A stretch of 64,000 nucleotides of DNA, taken from the NCBI GenBank assembly GCA_028485475.2, contig CP144143.1, forward strand, positions 2,666,001-2,730,000, given 5' to 3'. Position numbers and translations under genes: made by a program. The DNA is from Chitinophagaceae bacterium C216. GTDB lineage: Bacteria > Bacteroidota > Bacteroidia > Chitinophagales > Chitinophagaceae. Below the pieces are notes generated by a model that worked only from the letters and a program-made list of their open reading frames with translations, was not told where the DNA came from and ran no database searches. Positions 25,166 to 35,579 of this stretch are shown one piece after another; within the stretch, counting starts at the first letter, position 1; the number at the start of each line of letters is the position of its first letter.

Positions 25166-28100
25166 AAAGCAACATCTCCAACAGAACATTGATGCCCTGC
25201 GAATTGCTTTTACACTTGATAAGGAGAACCGGCAAGCCGCCGTAGGCGAAAGACTGTCAATGATGCAATACAGCGGATTTGGCGGTCTTAAATTCGTCCT
25301 GAACCCCATAGCCGAAGATATAGACATCAACCACTGGCGGAAAAATGACCACGATCTATTCCCGATTACGCAGGAACTCCACCAACTGCTCAAAGAAAAT
25401 TCCGAAGACGACAAGCAATACCGCCGATATGTGGATGGTATGAAAAGCTCTATACTGACGGCTTTCTATACCCCGCCACAGGTCATTGATGCCATTTCAA
25501 CCGCCTTGCGTGAAAGCGGTGTAAAGATTGACAAGTTCCTCGAACCCTCCGCAGGTATCGGCTCATTCATCCAATCCTTTTCTGAAAACCACCAACCCAA
25601 AGTTACTGCTTATGAAAAGGATTTGCTGACAGGCAAAATACTAAAACACCTTTATCCCGAAAGCACTATTCGCATAAGCGGTTTTGAGGAAATTCCCGAA
25701 AAGGAACAAAACAGCTATGATGTAGTTGCAAGCAACATTCCGTTTGGTGATACTTCGGTGTTCGATTTGTCCTTTTCCAGAAGCAAGGACAATGCAAAAG
25801 TACAGGCTTCCCGAAGCATTCATAATTATTTCTTTCTGAAAGGGAACAATATGCTCCGTGAGGGCGGTTTGCAGGTTTTCATTACTTCACAGGGGATTTT
25901 AAACAGCCCGAAAAACGAACCGATTCGCAGGGCGTTGATGGAAAACAATAACTTAGTTTCGGTTGTCCGACTGCCCAACAACCTGTTTACGGAATTTGCA
26001 GGTACGGAGGTCGGAAGCGACCTGATTATCCTGCAAAAAAATACAGAAAAACAAAGTCTGACCGAAACGGACGAACTGTTTTGCCTAAGCAAACAGACCA
26101 AATTCGATACGCCAAGCAATGCTTTCTTCCGCAATGGTACAAGGGTAATCCATACCGACCGTAAAATAGATACCGACCCGTACGGAAAGCCTGCCATCAT
26201 CTATACTCATAAAGATGGTGTAGAGGGGATTGCCAAAGATTTGAAGCAAATGCTTTCCGAAGATTTTGGGAAGTACCTGAATTTGGATTTATACAAGGGC
26301 GAACGGAACGATGAGCCTGTTATCCAAATTCCGGTTGAGCCAAAGGTAACGCCTCCGGTGATCGAACCTGTTATAGTTCAGCCAAAACCTGTACCAACTC
26401 CGGTTATACATCAGGAAAGCCCGCAGGAACTAAAACAGTTGAGCATTTTCGACCTGTTTGAAAATGCGGGCGAGCCAGTAATGGTATCTGCTCCACCCCA
26501 AAAAAGAATACAAACCAAAAGACAAAATGCTAAGAAATACAATCGTGAAACAGGTAGTCAAACCGACCTGTTCGGTGATGCGATGCAGCAACCTTTACCC
26601 GCCCCAGTTACGACTAATGCAGCCAATGGAAGTACATCATCCAACGGCAAAAAACTGGAAGTCATCGGCGACCTGTTTTCACAGGCAAACGGAAATAGCC
26701 GGGTGGATACACCGGTCGTTCCCATCGTTGCCAACAACACCATTCCTGAGCCTGCTCCGTACAGTGGTGAAGTGCAACCGTTCCACCGAAATGATTGCCT
26801 TGTAGAGGATAACGGCTGGGTCGGTCATCTGCAAGACGTAAATACCGCAGACGGTACGGCTGTTTTCCACCCTTTGCAATTGCCGTCCTTGCAAAAAGCA
26901 AGAGCCGAAGCGTATATCGGGGTGCGTGATATTTACCAACAGCTTTACAACAAAGAAGCGGAACTGCACACGGAACACAGAGAGGAACGGGAAACCCTTA
27001 ACCGCTTGTACGATGCCTTTGTCAAAAAGTACGGAAACCTCAACAGTGCCGACAATATCAAGCTCATAAAGACGGATAGTGCAGGTAAGGAAATGCCCTA
27101 TCTGGAGCGTAATGTTGGCGGTGTCATCCATAAGGCGGATATATTCAACCGCCCCGTAAGTTTCTCTACCACAACCATAGCAACCGACAATCCCGAAGAA
27201 GCGTTGGCGGCATCGCTCAACAAGTACGGAACCGTTGATTTGCACTATATGTCAGAGATAAGCGGGATGTCCGGCAAAGATTTAAAGGATGCGTTGCATG
27301 GCCGTATCTTTTACAATCCTGTACAAAAGGAATATGAGATTGCCGAAAAATGGGTTTCGGGCAATGTGGTTGAGAAAGCCGCAGAAGTACGGGAATACCT
27401 TGCTTCTCAACCGGAAGACAAAGATGCTGCGGAAAGCCTTAAAGTCCTTGAAGAATCCAAACCCCGCAGGATTGAATTTGAAGAACTTGATTTTAACCTC
27501 GGCGAACGCTGGATACCTACGGGCATCTACAACCGTTTTGCATCACACCTGTTCGATACGGAAGTCCGTATCCATTATTCCGAAAGTTCCGATGATTTTT
27601 CTATCCATTGCGACCGCAAGAATATCCATATCTCCGAAAAGTATGCCATCAAGTCCGAAAGCCGGACGTTTGACGGCATTAACCTGTTGAAACACGCCCT
27701 TGTCAATACCACGCCTGACATCACCAAAAAGGTAATGGTAGATGACAGGGAGGTCAAGGTGCGGGATATGGAAGCCATACAAATGGCGAATACCAAGATT
27801 GACGAAATCCGTACCGCTTTTACCGATTGGCTTCACGCTCAAAACGATGAGTTCAAAACGAGGCTGACCGACCAATACAACGACACCTTTAATTGCTTCG
27901 TCCGACCGGACTATGACGGCTCACATCAGGAGTTTCCGGGATTGGACCGCAAGGGATTAGGCATTGAAGACCTGTATTCGAGCCAAAAAGATGCCGTTTG
28001 GATGATAAAGCTCAACAACGGAGCTATCTGCGACCACGAAGTAGGTGCAGGAAAGACGTTGATAATGTGTACAGGTGCACAGGAAATGAAGCGTTTGGGA

Positions 28101-30143
28101 ATGGCTCATAAACCGATGATTATCGGGCTAAAAGCCAATATTCCCGAAATAGCCGAAGCCTACCGCACCGCTTATCCTCACGCCAAAATCCTCTATCCCG
28201 GCGTTGATGATTTTACGCCCGAAAAACGCCTGCGGATTTTTGGCGATATAAAAAACAATGATTGGGACTGCGTGATATTGACACACGACCAATTCGGAAT
28301 GATACCCCAATCGCCCGAGATACAAAAGGAAATTCTCCAAGACGAATTGGACACCGTAGAGGAAAACCTTGACGTTATGCGAAGTCAAGGCGATGAAATA
28401 ACACAGTGGATGCTTAAAGGAGCGGAAAAACAAAAGGAAAACCTCGAAGTAAAGCTCAAAACCCTGCAACACGATATTGAAAACGGCAAAGATGATATAG
28501 TGGACTTCAAGATGATGGGCATAGACCATTTATTTATTGATGAAAGCCACCAGTTCAAAAACCTGATGTTCAATACAAGGCATTCAAGGGTGGCGGGATT
28601 GGGCAATCAACAGGGAAGCCAAAAGGCATTGAACCTGCTTTTTGCTATCCGTACCATACAGGAGCGTACCCAAGCGGATATGGGTGCGACCTTTCTTTCG
28701 GGAACGACAATCAGCAACTCACTTACTGAACTTTATTTATTGTTCAAATACCTGCGACCACGAGCATTGGCAAAACAGGGCATTAACTCCTTTGATGCGT
28801 GGGCGGCGATTTATGCGAAGAAAACGACCGATTACGAGTTTTCGGTGGCTAACAATATCGTGGCAAAAGAGCGTTTCCGCTACTTTATCAAAGTGCCGGA
28901 ACTGGCTCAATTCTACTCCGAAATCACGGATTACCGTACTGCGGAAATGATTGGTATTGACCGCCCCGAAAAGAACGAGATATTTTACAACATACCTCCA
29001 ACTCCGGATCAGGAAGAATTTATCCAAAAGCTGATGCAATTTGCTGAAACAGGCAAAGGCGAACTGTTAGGCAGAGCACCCTTATCAAAATCAGAGGAGA
29101 AAGCAAAAATGCTCATCGCTACGGATTATGCCCGAAAGATGTCGTTGGATATGCGGATGGTTAGCCCTCATTATGAAGACCACCCCGACAACAAGGCTTC
29201 ACATTGTGCCAATAGTATCGTCAAGTATTACAAAAAATTCAACGTACAGAAAGGAACGCAGTTTGTTTTCTCTGATTTGGGAACCTACAAGCCCAACGAA
29301 TGGAATGTATATGCTGAAATCAAGCGTAAACTTGTAGAAGACCACAATATCCCTGCTCACGAAGTCCGCTTTATTCAGGAAGCGAAGAACGACAAGCAAC
29401 GTGAAGCACTTATCAAGGGAATGAATGATGGCACGATCCGTGTGTTGTTCGGCTCTACGAGTATGCTCGGTACAGGTGTCAATGCACAGAAAAGAGCCGT
29501 TGCCGTACATCATTTGGATACGCCGTGGCGACCGTCTGACCTTGCCCAACGGGATGGTCGGGCTATCCGAAAAGGCAATGAAATCGCTAAACATTTTAAT
29601 AACAACAAAGTGGACGTAATTATTTATGCAGTAGAAAAATCGCTGGACAGCTATAAGTTCAACCTGCTGTACAACAAACAGCTATTTATAAACCAACTGA
29701 AATCCAACAATCTCGGCAAACGGACGATTGACGAGGGCAGTATGGACGAAAAATCAGGAATGAACTTTTCGGAATATGTGGCTATCCTTATGGGAAATAC
29801 AGACCTGCTGGATAAAGCTAAAATCGAAAAACAGATTGCCGGATTGGAAAGCGAAAGACAATCGTTCAACCGTTCAAAATCAAGTGCCAAATACAAGCTG
29901 GAAGACTATACGGCAGAGCTTGATAGAACCCAATCCCGCTTTGACCGGATGAGCCTTGATTGGAACAACCTGCAAGGACGTATTCAAAAATATTCGGACG
30001 GTACTGTTGCCAACCTTGTTAAGCTGGACGGCTTGTCGCCCAATGCGGATATAAAACAAATCGGTGCAAAGCTCAATCAGCTTGCGGACAAATCCCGCAC
30101 AGGCGGAGAATATGAAGAAATCGGAAGCCTGTACGGTTTTTAG
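25152..30143 (+). CDS. Giant N6-adenine methylase / SNF2-like helicase (BmhA-like), ended early by an amber codon
   Basis: 1,663 residues from the ATG at 25152 (a TTG at 25143 is the longest frame). Residues about 95-310 are a methyltransferase: [15 protein letters not shown] and NIPFGD (about 194), a variant of NPPY. A Pro-rich linker follows at about 395-540. A superfamily 2 helicase is at about 930-1500: [11 protein letters not shown] (Walker A, about 962), FIDESHQF (about 1129) and [14 protein letters not shown] (about 1467). ICE proteins of this type are thought to protect incoming DNA by methylation. The frame stops at TAG (30141-30143) after EEIGSLYGF, but the same frame continues at once with LLMKTEMSQKEG, which reads as the normal C-terminus of the family. 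The gene is therefore split by one nonsense codon. Confidence 0.88.
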   Translation: MGFSKKQHLQQNIDALRIAFTLDKENRQAAVGERLSMMQYSGFGGLKFVLNPIAEDIDINHWRKNDHDLFPITQELHQLLKENSEDDKQYRRYVDGMKSSILTAFYTPPQVIDAISTALRESGVKIDKFLEPSAGIGSFIQSFSENHQPKVTAYEKDLLTGKILKHLYPESTIRISGFEEIPEKEQNSYDVVASNIPFGDTSVFDLSFSRSKDNAKVQASRSIHNYFFLKGNNMLREGGLQVFITSQGILNSPKNEPIRRALMENNNLVSVVRLPNNLFTEFAGTEVGSDLIILQKNTEKQSLTETDELFCLSKQTKFDTPSNAFFRNGTRVIHTDRKIDTDPYGKPAIIYTHKDGVEGIAKDLKQMLSEDFGKYLNLDLYKGERNDEPVIQIPVEPKVTPPVIEPVIVQPKPVPTPVIHQESPQELKQLSIFDLFENAGEPVMVSAPPQKRIQTKRQNAKKYNRETGSQTDLFGDAMQQPLPAPVTTNAANGSTSSNGKKLEVIGDLFSQANGNSRVDTPVVPIVANNTIPEPAPYSGEVQPFHRNDCLVEDNGWVGHLQDVNTADGTAVFHPLQLPSLQKARAEAYIGVRDIYQQLYNKEAELHTEHREERETLNRLYDAFVKKYGNLNSADNIKLIKTDSAGKEMPYLERNVGGVIHKADIFNRPVSFSTTTIATDNPEEALAASLNKYGTVDLHYMSEISGMSGKDLKDALHGRIFYNPVQKEYEIAEKWVSGNVVEKAAEVREYLASQPEDKDAAESLKVLEESKPRRIEFEELDFNLGERWIPTGIYNRFASHLFDTEVRIHYSESSDDFSIHCDRKNIHISEKYAIKSESRTFDGINLLKHALVNTTPDITKKVMVDDREVKVRDMEAIQMANTKIDEIRTAFTDWLHAQNDEFKTRLTDQYNDTFNCFVRPDYDGSHQEFPGLDRKGLGIEDLYSSQKDAVWMIKLNNGAICDHEVGAGKTLIMCTGAQEMKRLGMAHKPMIIGLKANIPEIAEAYRTAYPHAKILYPGVDDFTPEKRLRIFGDIKNNDWDCVILTHDQFGMIPQSPEIQKEILQDELDTVEENLDVMRSQGDEITQWMLKGAEKQKENLEVKLKTLQHDIENGKDDIVDFKMMGIDHLFIDESHQFKNLMFNTRHSRVAGLGNQQGSQKALNLLFAIRTIQERTQADMGATFLSGTTISNSLTELYLLFKYLRPRALAKQGINSFDAWAAIYAKKTTDYEFSVANNIVAKERFRYFIKVPELAQFYSEITDYRTAEMIGIDRPEKNEIFYNIPPTPDQEEFIQKLMQFAETGKGELLGRAPLSKSEEKAKMLIATDYARKMSLDMRMVSPHYEDHPDNKASHCANSIVKYYKKFNVQKGTQFVFSDLGTYKPNEWNVYAEIKRKLVEDHNIPAHEVRFIQEAKNDKQREALIKGMNDGTIRVLFGSTSMLGTGVNAQKRAVAVHHLDTPWRPSDLAQRDGRAIRKGNEIAKHFNNNKVDVIIYAVEKSLDSYKFNLLYNKQLFINQLKSNNLGKRTIDEGSMDEKSGMNFSEYVAILMGNTDLLDKAKIEKQIAGLESERQSFNRSKSSAKYKLEDYTAELDRTQSRFDRMSLDWNNLQGRIQKYSDGTVANLVKLDGLSPNADIKQIGAKLNQLADKSRTGGEYEEIGSLYGF

Positions 30144-30149
30144 CTTTTG

Positions 30150-30584
30150 ATGAAAACGGAAATGTCGCAAAAAGAGGGCGTGGATATTCGGGTAAACCGA
30201 TTTCTGATACAGGGAGAGGGTAACATTAAATACACCTACAATAACGGTGTTATTGCCAAGGACGAGAAATTGGCTTCTATGAACTTCCTTAACGCATTGG
30301 AAAAACTGCCAGGCTATATTAAGCAGGAGCAGGAGAAAATTTCCGAAATACAAAAAGATTTACCTGTACTTCGGGAAGTAATAAATGGAACCTGGTCTAA
30401 GGAAAGCCGGTTGAGTGAACTCAAAACGGAACTCGCCTCCGTGGAGCGAAAAATACAACTATCTATTACTCCCGAAACCAAAGAAGAACCTGTGGAACAA
30501 ACTGAAAAACAGAAAGAAGCTCCACAGGTTTCAGAAAGTATTGTACGGACAAAAGGTGTTCATCTACCACGAGGGGTGCTATAA
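30150..30584 (+). CDS. C-terminal fragment of the methylase-helicase, downstream of the amber codon
   Basis: About 144 residues in the same frame as the preceding gene, separated from it by one TAG. EGNIKYTYNNGVIAKDEKLA, FLNALEKLPGYIKQEQEKI and LPVLREVINGTWSKES are what I expect of the last 150 residues of intact family members. It could be made from ATG 30150, by read-through, or not at all. Without it the large protein keeps all catalytic motifs. It converges on the rteC homologue at 30593. Confidence 0.7.
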   Translation: MKTEMSQKEGVDIRVNRFLIQGEGNIKYTYNNGVIAKDEKLASMNFLNALEKLPGYIKQEQEKISEIQKDLPVLREVINGTWSKESRLSELKTELASVERKIQLSITPETKEEPVEQTEKQKEAPQVSESIVRTKGVHLPRGVL

Positions 30585-30592
30585 AATATAAA

Positions 30593-31414
30593 TTACTTTT
30601 CGTCCTGCTCGTCCATTTTCTTTATCAGGGCTTCGCACAGGCTGTCGAGGAATTTTGTTCGGTTTATTTTACGGGCTTTCAATTCCATAAACGTATGGTA
30701 GAAATCGCCCAAATCAATATTAAAGGCACTTTCAAAGGTTTTGGCAATAAGTTTTATATCGGCATTTCCGTTGTCAAATACTCCCTTAGAATGAAGTCCA
30801 TAAATTAGTTCAGTCATTGCTGTTTTGCTTGCTGTCCAATTGAGAGAAGAATTATCAAATACTTTTCGATAGTTACTATTTAGCTTGTCTTCGATATATA
30901 CTTGTATCAGGTCGTTGGCAATTATTTTGGCGACCTTATAGTCGTGGGAAGTACAAAAACGATGGTCTGCCTCAAAATAAAAGGTGTCCAGCCATAACCT
31001 AATATCGTGTTTACCCCTAATAAAAAAATTCTCATCGAGGAAAGAGTTATTGCTACGGTAGTATTTGTAAAAATCAATGTTGTTGTCAAAGAATTTTTTG
31101 AGTTTGTTCAATTCTTTAGTCAGAAAATTTTTTGTTTGCTTTTCTCCATAAGGCTTTTTTGTTTCAATTTTATATACTGCATTGTAATAGATGAGTTTGG
31201 AAACAATAGCTGGTTTTTGATATTTGAAAAATTGGATTTCTTCATCGGTATTTTTAAAGCCATTTTTCAGAACATATTCCTTTAAATCAGACAGGCTTTG
31301 AATAATGAGTTTTATAATAGTTTCTGTTTTTTGTATCGAGAAATCACTTTCAAATTCTAATTCGTCAATTGTCGTTATCAATTTGTTCAGAATTTCGTTG
31401 TGGATTTTTTTCAT
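30593..31414 (-). CDS. RteC-family protein in the metal cargo slot
   Basis: A 273-residue RteC homologue with the family landmarks in diverged form: FKNTDEEIQFFKYQKPAI, SKLIYYNAVYKIET, FCTSHDYKVAKIIANDLI, LNWTASKTAMTELIYGLH and the C-terminal FESAFNIDLGDFYHTFMELK. It is A+T-rich compared with rteC at 15275 and lies head-to-tail behind the methylase-helicase, at the left edge of the metal cargo. It could regulate that cargo or be a relic of another element. A perfect 18-bp palindrome lies about 60 bp upstream. Confidence 0.82.
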   Translation of the reverse strand: MKKIHNEILNKLITTIDELEFESDFSIQKTETIIKLIIQSLSDLKEYVLKNGFKNTDEEIQFFKYQKPAIVSKLIYYNAVYKIETKKPYGEKQTKNFLTKELNKLKKFFDNNIDFYKYYRSNNSFLDENFFIRGKHDIRLWLDTFYFEADHRFCTSHDYKVAKIIANDLIQVYIEDKLNSNYRKVFDNSSLNWTASKTAMTELIYGLHSKGVFDNGNADIKLIAKTFESAFNIDLGDFYHTFMELKARKINRTKFLDSLCEALIKKMDEQDEK

Positions 31415-31660
31415 TTGTTTACATATAAATTATCGTTACGCCAATCGTTTTGTCTATATTAAATTCAAAGCTCGCTTTGAAAAATTGGGTCTGTTTCTTA
31501 AATCTATTGCCTGATAATTGGAAAATCCAATTTCTTCTTTGGCTAAAGGCAAACCTTTATCAATCTTGCAGTTATTGTCTTCAGCGTGCAAGATATTCAC
31601 GGCATATTTTCCTTTGTGGAGGTTTTAAAAGTAATCTCGCCTTGCAAAATCATTTCTTTA
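31415..31660. other. Intergenic region between the RteC homologue and the P-type ATPase
   Basis: 246 bp without a supported gene. It holds the palindrome TTCAAAGC-TC-GCTTTGAA (31464-31481), a possible operator, and A+T-rich sequence up to the ATPase stop. Confidence 0.45.
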
Positions 31661-34159
31661 CTATCTTCTTTTTATCCATTTATACATCTCAAACCACAAA
31701 ACCGAAGCCGCTGCAATTAAAAATGACATTCCTAATTCCGAGATGTTCAATCCGGTTACGTGAAAGAAATCGGCAAAAAGTGGTATATACAATATGGCAA
31801 AAAGTAATGCCAACGTGGCTCCGATGATAACTGGAAATAAACGGTTTTTGTATTTGAAGCTGTCAAATATACTATAAACGAGAGAGCGGTTCGCCAGGCT
31901 CAAAAATATATTGGCAAAAATTAAGGTAGTAAAAACCATTGCTCTTGTAGTTTCTTCGTTGCTTCCTTTTTGAACGGCAAATTGATAAACGAATAATACA
32001 CCTGCTGTAATTATCAGACCTTGAATAATGCTGATGCTTAATTCTTTCCGGTTCAGAAAGGTTTCTGTCATTTTTCGTGGCTTTTGTAACATTGCATTTT
32101 TCTCTATCGGTTCGTTTTCATAGACAATGGAACAGGTTGGTCCCATAATGAGCTCCAGAAAAATAACGTGTACCGGCGTAAAAATATGCGGGTAAATCCA
32201 ACCTAAAAACAAAGGCAGTGAAACGGTCAGAATAATCGGGATATGAATGGAAATGATGTACTGAATGGCTTTTTTGATATTGGCGTAAATCCGTCGCCCT
32301 GCAGCAATTCCTGTAATGAGTTTGTCTAAATCATCGTTGGTAATAACCAGTGAAGCTGCTGCTTTGGCTATTTCTGTTCCTTTGTTTCCCATAGCGACAC
32401 CAATATGAGCGGCTTTTAGTGCAGGGGCATCGTTCACACCATCACCCAACATAGCCACCACTTCTCCGTTTTGCTTCAAAGCGTTTACCATTGCCAGCTT
32501 TGCTTCGGGAAACATCCTTGTAAATAAAGTTGTTGTCTTTGAAAACTCTATCAATTCCGCATCGGAATGATGAATGATTTCAGCACCATTAACAGCCGGA
32601 GTATGATTGATAATCCCAGCTTGACGGGCAATGGCATTTGTGGTGTCAGCATTGTCGCCTGTAATCACTTTTACTTTAATTCCGGCATCGTAAATTTTCC
32701 GGAATACCTGCTGGATATTTTTTTTAGGTGGGTCGTAAAATACCGTAAATCCTAAAAAGTCAAAATTGAAATCCTGCTGTTTTTCGGGAAAATTGTTTCC
32801 CTTAAAATAACATTTGGCAACCCCTAATATCCGGTAACCTTGTTTGCCAAAATCACTAATATGCTGACGCAGTTTATCTTTTTCGTGTTCCGAAAGATTG
32901 GAAACAGCAAGAATGGCTTCGGGAGCACCTTTGGCTGCCACTATTCTTTCGCCTGAATGGTTTTCAAAAAGATGCGTCATCATCGGAGGCTTACCGTCCA
33001 ACGGATATTCGTGCACCATTTGAAAATCTTTCCGTCGGTCATTCGGTTGAGCTTGCTCATAAATCTGATGCAGTGTTTTTTCCATCGGGTCAAACGGAAC
33101 GGGTTCGCTGCTCCACATCGCAAAAGCAATGAGTTCGGATAATTCGGGTGCATTGAAACGTTCTTCGTCAAAAACCTGATTGGATTTATAATCGAAAAGG
33201 GCTTTCAGTCGCATAGAATTTTCAGTAATTGTTCCGGTTTTATCCGCACAAATTACAGTAGTGCTTCCCAATGTTTCTACCACGCTGCTTCGCTTGATGA
33301 TAATACCTTCACGCATCAGTTTCCACGCTCCCAATGCCATAAACGTAGTGAAAGCCACGGGAATTTCTTCCGGTAAAATGGACATTGCCAAAGTCAGTCC
33401 GACCAACAGGCTTTCAATAATACTCTGGGATTGCCAAAAACTGTATGCCCAAACCATCAGAAAAACTATTAATCCAATAACTGCCATCCATTTTACAAAT
33501 CTGGTAATCTGGATTTGCAGTGGTGAACGCTCTTCTTTAATCTCCTGAATGGATTTCCCGATTTTTCCCAGCTTCGTTTCTGAACCGATTTTTTCTACTT
33601 TAAAAACCGCCAGTCCTGAAACTGTCAAAGTACCGCTATATACTTTTCTATCTTCGGTGTCCTGACTTTTGAATACTGAAAAACTTTCTCCCGTTAGAGA
33701 GGCTTCATTTACTGAAAAATCGTTGCTGTGTACTATTTCACCATCGGCATTAATCATTTTTCCTTCCTCAGTAATGCACAAATCGCCCACGGCAATTTCG
33801 TGGGTAGGTATTTGTATTACTTTTGAATTTCGGATAACCGTGCTGAGCGGTTCGTTCAGTTTTTCCAGAGCTTCCAATGCCTTTTTGCTGCGATTGTCCT
33901 GATAGAATGAGATGCCTGAAACAGCTATGATTGCTCCCAACATAAAAGCCGCTTCGGAATAATTTCCCACAACCACATAAATGACCGCTACCGCAATGAG
34001 TAAAAGTAACATTGGTTCTTTGAGAATAGCCAATAACATATTGTACCAGGTATTCTTTTTTATACTGTCTGAGTGGTTATAACCAAATTTACTTTGGGAA
34101 ATTTTTAGCTCTTCTTCCGAAAGACCTGTGAGATGTTTTGGGATATTATAGGTTGTCAT
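31661..34159 (-). CDS. Cation-translocating P-type ATPase (P2-like)
   Basis: 832 residues from the ATG at 34159 (MTTYNIPKHLTGLSEEEL); a longer frame starts at 34246 but adds no conserved sequence. An N-terminal cation-ATPase domain is followed by two membrane helices, the actuator VNEASLTGESF, helix 4 with SILPEEIPVAF, the phosphorylation site DKTGTITEN (D306), KGAPEA, TGDNADTTNA and MLGDGVNDAPALK. Six C-terminal helices follow. There is no CPx or metal-binding domain, so it is not a copper/zinc P1B pump; Ca2+, Mn2+ or H+ are possible. It is the last gene of the leftward cargo run. Confidence 0.85.
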   Translation of the reverse strand: MTTYNIPKHLTGLSEEELKISQSKFGYNHSDSIKKNTWYNMLLAILKEPMLLLLIAVAVIYVVVGNYSEAAFMLGAIIAVSGISFYQDNRSKKALEALEKLNEPLSTVIRNSKVIQIPTHEIAVGDLCITEEGKMINADGEIVHSNDFSVNEASLTGESFSVFKSQDTEDRKVYSGTLTVSGLAVFKVEKIGSETKLGKIGKSIQEIKEERSPLQIQITRFVKWMAVIGLIVFLMVWAYSFWQSQSIIESLLVGLTLAMSILPEEIPVAFTTFMALGAWKLMREGIIIKRSSVVETLGSTTVICADKTGTITENSMRLKALFDYKSNQVFDEERFNAPELSELIAFAMWSSEPVPFDPMEKTLHQIYEQAQPNDRRKDFQMVHEYPLDGKPPMMTHLFENHSGERIVAAKGAPEAILAVSNLSEHEKDKLRQHISDFGKQGYRILGVAKCYFKGNNFPEKQQDFNFDFLGFTVFYDPPKKNIQQVFRKIYDAGIKVKVITGDNADTTNAIARQAGIINHTPAVNGAEIIHHSDAELIEFSKTTTLFTRMFPEAKLAMVNALKQNGEVVAMLGDGVNDAPALKAAHIGVAMGNKGTEIAKAAASLVITNDDLDKLITGIAAGRRIYANIKKAIQYIISIHIPIILTVSLPLFLGWIYPHIFTPVHVIFLELIMGPTCSIVYENEPIEKNAMLQKPRKMTETFLNRKELSISIIQGLIITAGVLFVYQFAVQKGSNEETTRAMVFTTLIFANIFLSLANRSLVYSIFDSFKYKNRLFPVIIGATLALLFAILYIPLFADFFHVTGLNISELGMSFLIAAASVLWFEMYKWIKRR

Positions 34160-34260
34160 ATTTTTTAATTTTAGATGATTAGTTTCAAGTATTGAAACTG
34201 CTTTTGGAATAACTAAATTAGTAGTGTTACCAATTGTTTTTGTCAATATGAATTATTTAT

Positions 34261-34827
34261 TTAATCTCCGCCAATCATTTTTGACGTTATTCCCTTTTTG
34301 CCTGTTAATTCTGCTATAACAATTCCTGTAATGTGTAGCAATATAAAAATCGGAAACCAGTATATAGCCAGCTTATGTACGGTTTCCATAGGCTCTTTCA
34401 AATCCCCATCGCCCCATTTGAGATAAAATCCTGTTATAGCAGCAATAGCTACAAACAAATAAAATAAGATATATGTCATCCCTTGCAGACGTTCTTTTAT
34501 GGATTGTTTTCCGATAAAAGGATTGGGGAAACTTGTTCCTTTCAACAGTATATAAGCAATCCTCATTAAGAAGACAAAAACGATGATATACGCTGCGTAT
34601 TCGTGCCATTGCCACATAGGGTTAAGGATATCATTGACTATGGCCATTGTCTGTTCCTTCGTCATTACTCCGGGAGCATCCTGCTCGATAACCGCAACAA
34701 TGGGCTTTCGACCCATCCACTGCATTCTTAAAAATCCGGTAATAAACAGTACGGGCATCAGAAGTCCCAAAGACCAGTGCAATATTCTATGAGTTACAGT
34801 AAACTCTTTCTTAAAGATTGTTTTCAT
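34261..34827 (-). CDS. Cytochrome b561-like membrane protein
   Basis: 188 residues when started at MKTIFKKEFTVTHRILHWSL; the longer frame from 34971 overlaps the upstream phosphatase gene and is unlikely. Four to five membrane helices carry paired histidines (THRILHW, WHEYAAYIIV, VHKLAIYWF, LLHITGIV), as in b-type dihaem cytochromes of the cytochrome b561/NiFe-hydrogenase family. It should pass electrons through the inner membrane. It begins 4 bp after the PAP2 gene, in the operon with the efflux genes. The electron partner is unknown. Confidence 0.8.
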   Translation of the reverse strand: MKTIFKKEFTVTHRILHWSLGLLMPVLFITGFLRMQWMGRKPIVAVIEQDAPGVMTKEQTMAIVNDILNPMWQWHEYAAYIIVFVFLMRIAYILLKGTSFPNPFIGKQSIKERLQGMTYILFYLFVAIAAITGFYLKWGDGDLKEPMETVHKLAIYWFPIFILLHITGIVIAELTGKKGITSKMIGGD

Positions 34828-34831
34828 TATT

Positions 34832-35578
34832 TTAAAATATTTTAATAATTGTAAGTCCGACTGCTTTGGATTGATAGAAAGGAACAACGGACAATACTTC
34901 CCTTTCTTTTTTTGACGAAAACCATTTTGATGTGACAGGAAACAACCAATAGGCAATTTCGGTTGATACAATACCTATTCCTGCACCGGCAATTATATCA
35001 CCCACCCAATGTTTATCATTTATAACACGATATATGCCTGTGGCTGCTGCAATGGGATAACCTGAAATACTCAACCAAAAATTGGTTTCTTTGTATTCCC
35101 TAAACATAAAATGTGCTGATGAAAAAGCCGTTGCTGTATGCCCCGAAGGGAAAGATAAATAATTTGAGCCATCGGGGCGTGTCTCTCCTATGAATTGTTT
35201 TGCAGGCAATACAATTGCGGCGGAAACCAATTGGGAAGTAGCATAAATAATGGTTCGGTCTCTAAAATTATGTTTCCCTTTTATCCCAGCAAGATTAAGC
35301 CCATATACAGCCGCAGCAGGAGCATATTGCATATAATTATCTATCGTGGCACCGGCAATAAAATGTTCTCGTGTTTCGTGTCGGGTAGATAAATTAAGTT
35401 CTTTCAGCTTAGGAGATGTTAAGCTTACAATTCCATAAGAGATAAAAACCGACGGGACAATAAGTTTCTTTGCCGAAAATTTATACGCTTTATCTTCAAT
35501 GCTTAATGTGTCTTTGCCTACTGTTTGAGCTTTTAAGCTCAACGCATACAAGAAAGTAATCAATAACAATGGTTTCAT
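34832..35578 (-). CDS. PAP2-family phosphatase
   Basis: A 248-residue exported or membrane protein: signal peptide (ends SLKAQ), then the three acid-phosphatase motifs KQFIGETRP, SFPSGHTA and YRVINDKHWVGD. The histidines of motifs 2 and 3 form the phosphohistidine site. Members remove phosphate from lipids such as undecaprenyl diphosphate or phosphatidic acid at the periplasmic face. It lies 1-2 bp after the efflux adaptor gene and belongs to its operon, perhaps to maintain the envelope under metal or antibiotic stress. Confidence 0.85.
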   Translation of the reverse strand: MKPLLLITFLYALSLKAQTVGKDTLSIEDKAYKFSAKKLIVPSVFISYGIVSLTSPKLKELNLSTRHETREHFIAGATIDNYMQYAPAAAVYGLNLAGIKGKHNFRDRTIIYATSQLVSAAIVLPAKQFIGETRPDGSNYLSFPSGHTATAFSSAHFMFREYKETNFWLSISGYPIAAATGIYRVINDKHWVGDIIAGAGIGIVSTEIAYWLFPVTSKWFSSKKEREVLSVVPFYQSKAVGLTIIKIF

Positions 35579-35579
35579 C

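Noticed and set aside
26679-30353. Several 60-188-residue frames antisense to the methylase-helicase
   Set aside because: All lie wholly inside a gene with clear catalytic motifs and have no independent promoter gap or domain.
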